From Klebsormidium nitens (Eukaryota > Streptophyta > Klebsormidiophyceae > Klebsormidiales > Klebsormidiaceae): a stretch of DNA of 64,000 nucleotides. This document shows positions 1-11,200 of this stretch, piece after piece. The translations under genes were made by a program, and so were the position numbers. The stretch lies in the NCBI GenBank assembly GCA_000708835.1, contig DF237190.1, positions 1 through 64,000 of the forward strand. The letters run 5' to 3'. Position 1 is the stretch's first letter; each line of letters begins with the position of its first letter. The notes below the pieces were generated by a model. It was not told the DNA's origin, did not search any database, and saw nothing but the letters and a program-made list of their open reading frames with translations.

Positions 1-10
1 GAGGAACTGG

Positions 11-41
11 AAGGGGTCGGGCCCTGCGGGCCCGACCCCTT
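11..41. repeat. 14-bp perfect hairpin
   Basis: The arms at 11-24 and 28-41 are exact reverse complements around a 3-base loop (TGC). The arm contains GGGGTCGGGCCC. The same GC-rich word recurs just downstream near 61-72. Confidence 0.85.
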
Positions 42-698
42 ATCGCCTCCGGCGATGGCCGGCCCGACCCCCCGAATTTTCGCCAGTCGACATCCAAACC
101 GATCAGGCCCGGGCTCAATATTCTCGGGCCCGAAGACCATGATCGAGTCGACGGTGCTCGGCCCCGAGCCTGAGGGCCGACAGTATTCAAACGGTACCGG
201 CCAAACGCGAGCCCGGTCAGGTTCGGGTGGTCCGGGTCTTCAAATTCAGAAACTATAGTGCGAACACACTACGAGATACCGGCCAATTTCGCACACAGGG
301 GCCTTGAACACTGGTCGAGACCACCGGGACCCAGATCCCGATCATTTGGATGGTGCACGCTGTTACGGTACTGAGGCTACCGTACAGTACAGCTACGATA
401 CGGTATTTTAGTGCCTATAGTTAATGGCCGAAGGGGACGGCCCGTGTCCGGTCCTTGACAGGGATGTACCGGTAATACACTGGAGATTGAAAAACGGCCC
501 GAGACCCATCAGCTGCCATCAGCCGGACCTCCGGCTCACCGATCAGGCTGAAATTAAAAAAAACTTGAGTGGGTTACCCACAACCCGATGCCCCTTTGGT
601 TGCGACCCGACCCGACATTTGCCCAAGACCCCGACTGATTTTTGGCACCCTCGGCAGCTGCCAAATTTGCGCTATGTAACCAAGATGGAGGGCATTTG

Positions 699-720
699 CC
701 CGAGCCCGATCGGGCTCGGG
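699..720. repeat. 22-bp perfect palindrome
   Basis: Positions 699-709 (CCCGAGCCCGA) are the exact reverse complement of 710-720, with no spacer. It lies in the GC-rich repeat-like region at the left edge of the window. Confidence 0.85.
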
Positions 721-962
721 AGTCGGGTCGTCTCGGTCAAAGTGAAACCATTCCTTTTGACGGAAACACAACCCCCGGGCCCCGGGACGGAAGGTCACGT
801 GCGGACTGTACGGTCAATGATGGTGCACCGTGCGCCCCGAAATTTTCAGATGTGACTGCCCGACAGTGCCCGTAACTTGTCGCGGTGCGGAATGTTCAAT
901 TTGGCACTGGCCACGCTCGCTTGCACCAAGATACATACCGGTAGCTCCCGGGCAATCAAACT

Positions 963-1062
963 AGAAACCCTAACCAAAACAATCACTCGCTCCGCACCCG
1001 CACTCACCCTAACCCCCAAACTAACCCCACCCGTCCCCCGGGTGCTTATCTTTGTGCAAGCT
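963..1062 (+). repeat. C-rich CCCTAAC dispersed repeat, copy 1
   Basis: This is a roughly 100-bp C-rich stretch with CCCTAACC, CACCCTAACCCCC and CTAACCCCACCCGT words, ending in a CCCGGGTG block. Two related copies lie in METTL13 intron 2 at about 39511-39750. Looser relatives lie at about 60395-60570. The CCCTAA content resembles telomere repeats, but the order of words is shared between copies, so it reads as a dispersed repeat rather than a telomere tract. Confidence 0.55.
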
Positions 1063-1368
1063 GCTCTTAGTGCAAGCTAGCCTTGCCAGACTCAACTGGT
1101 CGCGACTCGCTGGCGGGTTCGGCAATTCAAGTTCGTACCATACGTACAGCGCGTAACTTGCGCTCCTCGCCACTCGCTCGTGACCGTACAGCACTGGTCA
1201 GTGGTCGCCGTGCGGCGTGCTGACTCTGCTCAGTGCTGAGTGCCGGCCGAATGTCGACAAAAACCGCGTCTCAGTGCGTCAGTGTTGTCAGTATTTTCTG
1301 GACAGACGTGTACAATGATCAATCGATGTCAGGATATTTAAGTCCTGTGATTGTCAGGACCCGGCTAT

Positions 1369-1399
1369 TTGGTACTACTATAGACTATAGTAGTACCAA
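1369..1399. repeat. 15-bp arm perfect palindrome
   Basis: Arms at 1369-1383 and 1385-1399 are exact reverse complements around a single central A. The arm is TTGGTACTACTATAG. It could be a transposon remnant or a cruciform-prone site; the sequence does not decide between these. Confidence 0.85.
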
Positions 1400-1895
1400 T
1401 GCAAGTACCGGTAATATTACCTACTAGGTATTGACCGCGTGGTCGAAGAGTGAGCAGGCTTGAATGTTACGGTAGTTTGGTGGTTGTATCTTACTTTCCT
1501 ACCCAGGTATCTGATGACTCATAGAGAGTTATACTAGGTAATAGACTTGACTTTCAATCTCAAGTGCTACACGTGGGTTTCCTTGGCAGCATGAAGCTGT
1601 GAAGCTAGCATGCCAGCCATGCAACAGCTCACGGAATTCATGCATAGCCATATATGTAATCTTAAACACGTACACTGCTGTACAGCTGGTCAAACACTTT
1701 GACCAAAACCCAACTACAACATAAGGGGAAGTCTGGCGTCAGATGAGGGGAAGACATTGAAGGTGCCGCCTACAGAAGTGCAGGGGCGATAGTATTTAGC
1801 CGCTGCTATATCGCGCCCGCCATTTTCCGCTCAGAAGTTGCTAGGCTGGGGCCCGAGAGAATTGTACTCACTGTTTTCTAGGCTCTGCTGTTGCC

Positions 1896-4110
1896 ATGGA
1901 GGGGCGACTGAGCTGGCGACTGCAAGCCACAGCTTCTAACCTTTTGCTCCTGATCATTACAGTGATGACTTTCTACAATTTTCCTTGCCCTTGCCTGGCC
2001 ATCCCTGCTGGGGTTCCCAGCCACCTCTTAACCGACAATTGCACAGTGGCAAACGTTGAATACTATACTGCGCAGCCGCCTGGGAGCTTCTATTTCTATG
2101 ATGGGACCCTGGACACCTACTGCTACGACAAAAATAGAAAAGATCCCCCAACTTCTGGATGGAAAGTATGCGGAGTGGGTGCTGCGCCCGCTTGCACAAC
2201 TGCAAACGCCCCTTCTGGCACCAGGACAGAGGCGTGCAAGATCGGCTACTACCCATCATCTGTTGAATTCGATGCTTGCCAAAGATCAGTGAGGATGTTT
2301 TTTGTCAACTACGATCTCGACTGCGATCGGGTGGTAATTTGCGAGTACTTCAATGGCCCGGTCGTGGCCACAACGGGGACCACAGCTCCACTAGCAACCG
2401 TGGGGTCACCTCCAGCGGTCACTCTGCCACCGACGTTGCCCACTGTGCCTCCGGCCCCGGTGTTGCCTCCATCCCCCTCTCTGCTCCCAAAGGCGGACGA
2501 TGTTGTGGTGATGTCACTTTATGCTGTGGGATCTGTGCAGTATTCCTGCATTAAGGGTGAGGCCTTGGTAGCGCTGCAATCCTTGGTATTAAGCAAAAGA
2601 ACGAACAATGGGTGCCCTGTATGCTTTGCATTTGTTTTGGGAGGAGTCGTCATGCCAAGAAAGCTTTGTAGGAGTTCGTGACATATAAGCGTACCTTGCA
2701 GCACTGTCTGGAGTCTGACTGGCTGGCAAGCTATTAAGCATGTCAGGCAGCAACCAATGAGGGTTGTGCAATCCCAGTTGACTGAATGGTTGTCTCTGAT
2801 TTCCGCTGTAAAGTCACCAGCCAAATTTGAGTTAGGGATCCGGCTGTCAGGCCCGCAAACCGAGCAAGAACCTCATGCAACCTAGTTTCAGAACCTTCAG
2901 TATGCATAAGTATCCCATTGGACATGATTGCCGCACCTTCTCAAAAAATCACCAGGTTTGCCAAGGAGCTCTTCTGAGCTTTTTGGTGATTACTGGCGGC
3001 CTAGGCTATTACATTCTGGTTTGTTCGAATAGATTGACTAAAGCACACACAAACCATATTGTGGTTTGCACTGAAGGTCTCCAGCAAGAAATCTCTTGCC
3101 TCTGTGATTCCGTTGGCAGGATCGAGGTTGCTAGTAAAAGTATTGTATATGGGTTGAAAGCACTTAATTTTTCAACATTTTTTGGGCATAACACACCTGA
3201 TCCGGTACCAATCTGAATGGCCGAGATATGGGAGTTGTGTCGCTCATTAACCTTTCTATATCTTGGCAGCGTCCGGCCTGTTCTCCAACATGACCATCAG
3301 CGCCAATCTGTACGCAACACCATTGGCGAATGCATCTACTGGCACATACTCGAAGGCCGACGGTTCGCAGGTCTTCAATTTGGCAGATGGAAGCAGGGCC
3401 CTGGTCGGTCCCAGGGACATTGGCAACTCCTACGCCCAAAATCCAAATGTTCAACTGGATGGTGAGAGCTAGGGCTGGGCCGTTTGTTGACTGATTCAGG
3501 TGGTGACAGAGTGGCTGGTTTTAACAGACCGAAATCCGAGTCTTTATTGGGTAAGGACAAAACTGGACGAGCGGCCTGCTTTTGATTCAATTGTCAAGGG
3601 GTGGGTCTTGGAGCCATTCTTGAGTATCAAATGGCAGCATCATTGTGCAACCCAACGAGACCATAAACCTGTGTAGCAATCATCTCAGCTTGACTCGCGG
3701 CGGAGGCCCGTAGAACTGACAGGACGCAGGAAATAGTAATCGTAAGATCTTTCTCAGTCAAAGATTTTTTCCATGCACTATCATGCCCGGCCAAATCACC
3801 TCATCAAAAAGATGACTCGACCCCTGCATAAACAGCTACGTTGTCCTTGAGCAAGCTTAATGACCATCAATGCATGTGCCTTTCTCTGCCAGGTGGGTAT
3901 GGATCCTTGAATCAGAGTTACTCGACGGCCACTGGGAATCTCAGCCTCGCTAGTGTTTCTTACGTCACCGTTACAGCGACGATCGGGGGCGTTCTCCCAA
4001 GCAAGGCCCCGTGCACCAAGGTGCCCGAGTCAGTGATTTTGTATCCCCCTTGGTCAATCCCGTTCGAAGCTAACATCACCTTTCTGAGCAGGTTTACCCC
4101 ACCAGTCTAA
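1896..4110 (+). CDS. secreted DUF3455-domain protein, three exons
   Basis: Proposed exons are 1896-2556, 3270-3461 and 3893-4110. All borders are GT-AG, the phases match, and the product is 356 aa. Residues about 14-37 form a hydrophobic signal peptide (LLLLIITVMTF then a short Cys/Pro segment), so the protein is probably secreted. Residues about 38-160 are Cys-rich, and a Pro/Thr-rich linker follows (LPPTLPTVPPAP). The C-terminal half resembles DUF3455: a VQYSC segment at the end of exon 1, GSRALVG in exon 2, and in exon 3 a TIGG..P...C block followed by IPFEANITFL. DUF3455 has no established reaction. The Cys-rich N-terminal domain is not part of the usual DUF3455 protein, which is mostly signal plus domain. 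The start is the first ATG before the signal sequence. Confidence 0.75.
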
Positions 4111-7100
4111 TCTAGCAGATTCTATACTTCAACGCCATGTTGTGAACCGTGAAGTATGGAAATTCCAGACGGCATCTGAGAGCAGAACCTGTAAAATGGT
4201 GGAATTGTCGAGCTTTACTGCCATGGGTAGCAAGAGGCGCCCACAGCTAGCGCAATCAGCCTGGCTGTCTGAATCAACTTTGGGCCAGGTTTACGTCTTC
4301 AGACCGTACTTGGGAACGTCCTAGCTCTTGGAACTTCGTCACTGCTTCAACATCTTAATAAGCCTGAAACTAAGCGATCAGCAGACCCATACTTCATGCC
4401 CATCCGTTTGCAATGTCGCAGGAATTCGGTTGCCAAGGCTAGCCTGAGCCTGCTATGGATATCATGGAGAACTGCTGTCATGTGGATTAGAGATTGCGAC
4501 TTTCCATGCCATCATGAACTTCAGCCGATTGCAAGCTTTAGAAATCACTGGCGCAGCCAAGAAAGTGTTTGTGTTACTACGATAGCGTCAATCAAGTCAA
4601 TTTGGGTGCATATTGTACTATTCCAAGCCTGAAAAGTAGGTGCTAGACGCTGAAAACTGGATGCTCACAAAGAGCTGTCTTTTGCGAGGCTACCACAGTG
4701 AATTTCTGACGTCCCGCGGACGTGTCTCTAGGACTAATATGTAACTCATTCGGGTCGACTATCTTGTGTAATCGCGTCTGGCGGCCTGATTTGCCGTTTC
4801 GTATGGACGCCCACTATCGTCCAATAGTTTTCCCGCCTGAGTCTCATCCTCAAGGTCCAAGTTTCGCAGAAAGAACGCGCGCCTGCGCGCCATATGCATC
4901 TGCGGGGAACTTCGGGAACCTCCTACCCGCTTCAATGGGACACTTCTCTCGATTTTGAACACCGGCTGAGAATCGACCCCTGTTGGATTCTAGGCGTCGG
5001 TCCTTCTATCGACCTCGTTCTTAGGGGCAGACCATTCTGCAAAGGGTCGTGCTCCGTGACAGCGCAACTTTCCTCGACAAGAATCAAAACGCGGTCCCAA
5101 GAGGCGCCGAGCGCGGCGCTTGCTGGCGGCGCCCTTAGACCATCAAGCAGGCTTTCTGAATGACATAAACAGTACACCATGAATGACGTTAGCCGGTACA
5201 TGTGACCGCATTGAGATTATTTTAGATGCTCATTTTAGATACTCTTTATAAGAATCAGGGCCCCAGTGCCAGCCGGTCAATAAGTCGGGGAAGGGATCTG
5301 GCCACTACTGACGTAGTTTCTGGCAGCTTGCGCAGCGCTTAATGCTCGATCGTGAAAACCGACGTACACGACAACCATTCTCAGCCCTGCACGTCTTTTT
5401 CTTTTCCCGTTCGTGGGCATCTTCACCGTGATGCATCATCTGATTCAGTGCTGAAATGAAGCTGGAAAAGTCATTGGGAAGTCTCAAGGCCGCACGCCTC
5501 CCACACAAGATGCGGTTTTGCGTGTGGGGTCTCTTTCCTGTCCTCCCCACATGTTCCTGTTTTTGCCGCTGAAAGTTACGCGGACTTCAAAAAATGAGGC
5601 TCTGATCGGATCGATCGTAGAAGGGCAGGTTCCAACTAATGTGATTGACGGGCCGAGAACACTCCCTGATGCGACTCATCCGCTTTCATCTCGGTGTCTC
5701 AAAGGAATGAACCACTGAACGAACAAAGAGGCGAAAGGACTCTCATAAGACTCATCCAGTGAACGTGGCCCGTTCCTCGGGCGCCCATCTCAATTGAGAG
5801 GCTTCTAAACCGAACCTGGAGTTACCAGAGACATCAGGTCGTCAAAATTCCTTGGAAATCTTTCTCAGCTTAGCTTTCTGATGCAGGAGCTGGACCTTAT
5901 GAAAGAGGCAAAAACTCAAAACGAGGGCTATCCCCGAGGGGTCGACAGGGCCTTACGACGCTTTCACTGGTGGGAGTGTGAAAGCGCACCGGATATCTGC
6001 CTTTACGTGGATCGAAACATCCGCATCTCGCTCTGGCCAATGCTACGCATATCGTGCATCTGCTCGTGAGCCGCAACGCATTCATGGGCCTTTTCTGAAA
6101 TGACGAGACTCATTTGTTTGTATCCAGATGACGAGAATCATTCCCTCTTTCCGGAGAACCAAAATCCCCACATGAGGAGAAGAATCTCCCTGTTTCCAAA
6201 GGACGGGAACCGTTTCCTTGTGATCGAACTAAATACCGCTTCATCTTGGCGTTCATCAGAAGAGTGGTCTTGCAACTTGCACCCGGTGCTCCTTGTTTCA
6301 GAAAGAGGTTGCACTTGAGGTTGCACTTGACATTCTGTCGCTTTGGCTCTCTCACAAGGTCCGTGGTCAGATAGATGCAAACCCCCTCGTTTGCTCGTGT
6401 AGACGGCAAACGGTGTGAAGATTCAGATCCAACAAACGGGCGGACGGATCAGGAGCTTGCCAGAGTGAGTGTGAAAATCCTGGTCGACAAGCCCTTCAGG
6501 TCCTAGCACTGCGGGTTGTTGTTTGAGCCCGGAAACTTCCAGTCACTGGACTCTGGCCGTGAATTTCTTTGAAGCTCTCCGTTTGTCGTTGCTGGGAAGG
6601 TTCTGGAACGCATCGTGTGAGGCTCGCTTGAGTTGACGCGGTTAGAGATCGGACAAACGAAGTGCTGAGGAGCAACCTAGCAATTTCGGTAGCTCTGTGC
6701 AGTCCAGAAGAATTCTGGAGAAAGACGCGGCGGGTGCCGGGCCCTCAGCCTTGCGAGATCCTGGTGAGGGATCCCATACTCGACTTGTGACTTGTGACTT
6801 GTGACTAGTGACTTTCTAAAGAAATTCAAATGCATGGAACGTCAACGCCCGAAGGGTTCTGCTTTCGAACGTTGTACCCGTTGATTCTCTCTGGGCTAGA
6901 TCTGTGGACCACGTTATTGTGAAGGTCTGGTCCTGTGCAAGAAGTGTTTCTTATGTTCATCTCTTCGCAACTCCACTAACGTCTGCACTCATTGCACGAC
7001 AAGCTGCCTCATACTCGTTTCGGACGTGACAGCTGCTCTCACATCTTGCATGTGTTGGTCGAGATGATCCAAAGGCCCCTTGTATGAGGCCTTTAGGGGA

Positions 7101-8287
7101 CACCGCATTCGTTGTCATCTAGACATTGACTCGGTCGTGGATGCTTGCACCATTCCGCAAACGAGCATTCCGTCCGCGCATATCACGGAGTCCATCCGCG
7201 TACTTTCTGACATCAGCAGCCTGATTGCGTCCGCAGATGAACCGGTCAGCCAATGCTGTGGCTTCCCGCCGCGAGCAGAAAGACTCACCCGCCGTTGAAA
7301 CATTGGGACTTTGGAACGTGCTGACGTCAATATGGCGAGGGTTTAGCCCATGGGACGTGAGTGAGAGCCGGGACGAGGGCCATTGCCTAGTTATCCCCTT
7401 GGAGCAAGATGCAAAAGCAGAAACACAAGCTGTACGTGCGGCTCGAGGAGGACAGGGGCTCCCGTTGCCAGCGCCGAGGCTGCCAGAGCGCTAGAGACGA
7501 CGCTGGCGCAAGAAGCCTTGGGGGTACAGGCCGGTACTAGGCCGGAACCCAGTTGTGTCGTTCCATAATTAAGCATGCAACGCCATCCATTTGCGTGCAG
7601 TTTGATCTGGATAACTAGTGTAATGTCTAGCTGAGCAACATGATTATCATAGTATGCCGGTTCAAGTGGCAAATTTTCGATCGGATCGAAGCCTGCTCCT
7701 CTTGTGATCATTCGACTCGAGATTACTGATACGCGGCGCGCTCGATCCATCTTGATTCGATCTTTTCTTGACCGTGGTCCATCCCCAAAGAAGATTGAAC
7801 CCAGTCGTGAAGACTTCGCGTTGGTGCCACTTAGGGAGTCGTGGCCCTACATGTGCTATAAATGATTACACCATCTAGGCTAGCAATGAACGGCAGACGC
7901 AATTTGAATTCAGCTGAGCTGAGCTACATCGTCGTATTAAATCACATATGCAGACCTAGTATATAGATAACTCAAAGAGACATATAAGTGCGCATGCAGA
8001 CCCACTATGGAGATTGCGGTCTTTCCTTCGGGGTCAGATACAACCCACTTGATCGAACCGTGATCAAGCAGTTCTTCGGGCACTGAAGTGCGGAAGTACG
8101 ACAATCGCTAGGATCACTCGGATCGTACGAAATTCAAGGGCAACGCAAGGCCAGAGTCGCGCCAAATTCTGGTCTCAAAAAAGCCCACAATAAGCTTGCC
8201 TCCTTCCAAACAGCTGCCGATTCCAAGTTCAGCAGGACCTCATTACGTACTTTACACACAGTCCTAGAATCATGTTCGAAACAAGTC
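4111..8287. other. intergenic, no gene recognised
   Basis: About 4.2 kb lies between the DUF3455 gene and the 3' end of CDK5RAP3. Short open frames exist on both strands (for example 4894-5163 +, 5305-5550 -, 7391-7750 -). None shows a known motif, convincing splice-linked neighbours or gene-like codon choice. Small tandem repeats occur: a 7-bp ACTTGTG unit near 6783-6815 and a 13-bp duplication (GAGGTTGCACTTG) near 6304-6330. The end next to 8288 should include the CDK5RAP3 3' UTR. Confidence 0.5.
6783..6815. repeat. 7-bp microsatellite
   Basis: Three exact ACTTGTG units are followed by one variant, ACTAGTG, and a partial unit. It is a simple repeat in intergenic DNA. Confidence 0.8.
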
Positions 8288-11200
8288 TCATTGTATAGCC
8301 GCCCCAAGTACGTTGTTGATCTCGCCTATGATATTGACAGGCCGCCCGTTATACTGCTGCGAGAGCACCTGTTCCGACTCGTGTTTGATCTGCTTGACCC
8401 GGAAGACTAGCGCTTTCTCAGCTGGCCACGTGGCTGCTAGAGTGCTCCGCAGCTGCAAGAAGGAAAGGGTTGCTTACCATCAGAAAACAGTGGACCGTTT
8501 CTGACTGTCTTTAATACTTTTCGGGCTTGTAAGCAAAGGACCACATCTGGGTTATGAATGCGGGGAGTCGAGTAGCTCACAATTTGCATCATTATTAGCG
8601 AGTGCTTTCTAGCTGTGAAAGCATTGGAGGTGTAGACTTTGCATCCTTCCAAGCCCCTTCCCCCAGAACAAAAGCGCGCCTTTCGAGTTTTGAATTTTCT
8701 TATTTGACTTACTACGATCGCTTTTGCCATGAAGCCTCATCAAAAGACCCACAGTTCCGCAAAAGCGAGACGTGCCAAACCTACTTCTTATGGAATCTCC
8801 AGACAAGCATCGGCCGAAAAGATAGGTCTGTGAGGTCAGGCGATCGGAGCCAACTAAGAATCATCTGCAATTGCAAGAGCGCTTTCAACATTTCTGGGTG
8901 CCGCAGTCCGCAGGAAACCGCTAGTAACGGAGTAGCAGTTCCCGTCCTCTTGGCTCGAAGTAGCTGCCCCCAAAAGCTTTGTTGGTAAAAGAAAATATCA
9001 ACATTGGGACCGACAACAGCGAGCCGTCTTCTCACCTCGAGGCGTTTCCGGTCCACGTCAGCAATGCTTTCCAGGGACTTCTTCTCCTGGGCGCGCCGCT
9101 GGTGCAGGGACGACTGCACCCGTTCCAACAGCCTGCGAAAGGGGGGGTAGATATTGAGGGACAACTAGGGGGGGTGCAACGGCGGCTCTTTCACGGGGGT
9201 ATCCTGTGTGACGAACAGCCCAGACTCTCGAACACCCCTGCATGAAAACCTCGACCAGACCTCAGATTTCAGCCGAGAAATCTCTACTTAGATGATCCCG
9301 TGAATGTTCATCTCCTAGCCGAACACAATAACGGTGCGCTACAGGATACGATCACGAGTCTCGAAGAGCACGCGGAGACTGGATCCTCAAACCCTTAAAC
9401 CCTCAAAACTAGAAGAAACCTGCGATCTAGTACTGCAAAAGCTGGAGACCTCACTTGGGTGAGTGCGTAATCATGATGAGGTCCCGCGTCCGGCGGTTCG
9501 TCAGCAGCCCGATCGCCTCAGCCACGTGGGTCTCCATTGCCCTCACAGAGTCCACGGTTGCTTGCTGGAGTGAAGTGGCGGCGGACACCGCGAGCTGCCC
9601 CGCCTGGGACTCCATTTCGCTAACCCGCTGGGTTAAAAAGGCGCGCAACTGCAAGGCAGGGGTAAAGGGTAAGGAAGAGGGCAACGCGTCCGGAATTGTA
9701 GACAAGCACTGGGTTTCTGAAGCGTGCAATTGGATGAAGGAGGGGGCAGAAAACTGAAGGAAAGGATGCGCTGAACCTCTAAAAACTGAGCAAAAAGGCG
9801 GTCGCACTGGGCACTGGATCTGTGCAAGAGAAGTTCCTTACGTCTCTCCAGAGAAGGCTCTTCCGAGGACGCGGTAGTTTGCAGCAATCATTAGATCGCA
9901 TCCAAACGGCATCCTAAAAATAAATTTGGTCCTGACGCACCTCGAAAAGGTCGTCCAGCAGAGCCCTCCTGAAGTCAGCTTTCGACAGCGGATGCTCCAC
10001 GCCCGCCCCCTTCTCTTCCCGCGTTTCCAACCCCCCATTCGCATTACTTTCTCCGCCAATGTCCCAATCGATTTCCGCTGGGCTATTCGCCTCCGCCGCT
10101 TCCGTCAAATCGATGTCCCAATTGATCGTAGGCCCACTCCCGGCCGTCGGATCGGCTCCATCTGACGGCTCAGGAACCTGCACGTCCCAATCGATCTGTG
10201 GTGCCCCTGACGCTTCCTCGATTCCTAGCGCCGATATGTCAATCCCCCAGTCGATCCCAGGGGGCGCATCTGCCCGGTTTTCACTACCCCCTTCTGCGTC
10301 ACCACTGGCCTCTGCCAAGTCTACGTCCCAGTTTATCCCTGGGGGTGCAGCGTCGGGCTGTTCCTGACCCCCTGAAACGTCGACGTCCCAGTTGATTGAC
10401 GCAGGAGCTTCGGCGAGGGTGGTCTCGGAGGCGTCGATGCCCCAGTCGATCGTCGGGGGGACGGGCGACTCGCTGGGGCTTGCAGCGGTCTTGGCTGACG
10501 TGTCTTGCACGGTCTTAAGGGTGACGTCATCTGCGAGCGTTTCTGGAGGGCTGGCTCTCAAGCCCGAGAGCGTGGGGAGGATGAGCCCGGCGGTCTCCTG
10601 AGAGAGTGAAAGGAACAGCTGTCAGACTGGCGCCACGTGGTCTGTGTCGAACAGATTTTGATATTTTGTGCAAAAAGGAAGGAAGGAACAGATGGGTGCA
10701 CATAGGACTATGCAGACTGTCCGCTTCACAAGCTCTGGCCTTAAGAACGGAGACATGTTTGATAGGCCCGTTGACTTATTGTGCATTGTCTAATTTGACC
10801 TGCGCTAGGTCAAGGTTCCAGTGGACAGGCATACCTATACCTGCGTGTTGCCTTGGAAAATTTGGACTTGTCTGATATAAAGACGCGAGGAGGAGGAAGC
10901 AACACGTTCGAACTTTCCAGCTGTAAGAATGCATAAATAGACTGATTTCCGCAGAAACCCTGACACCTGCGAATGGAGTACTCAAGCTTCATTATTGGAA
11001 GACCGAATAACTTGTAACATCGACAGCTCAAGCGGCAATAAGGCCGAGTGCACCTCTGACTTGGCAACCCAAAGGTTTGCGAAACCTCATGCTGCACTGG
11101 AACTTGGAGAACCTCAGGTTGTTTAGAAAAGCCAACTGTTGGGACGCAGCTTGGAAGAGGTTTCTATTACCTGCCCCGATAGGAATTGCGTGTCTACTCA

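Larger units (their letters stand above)
1..1895. other. GC-rich repeat-like DNA, no gene recognised
   Basis: No open frame here reads like a protein. The stretch is dominated by GGGCCCGACCCC-like words, several perfect palindromes (listed separately), and a C-rich CCCTAAC segment near 963-1062 that recurs elsewhere in the window. It looks like degenerate transposon or other repeat sequence upstream of the first gene. The 300 bases before the ATG at 1896 presumably hold that gene's promoter and 5' UTR, but no element there can be assigned. Confidence 0.5.

Noticed and set aside
5305-5550. 81-codon minus-strand frame with several cysteines
   Set aside because: The Cys spacing (CRAENGC, CASC) matches no known finger, and no exon partner was found.
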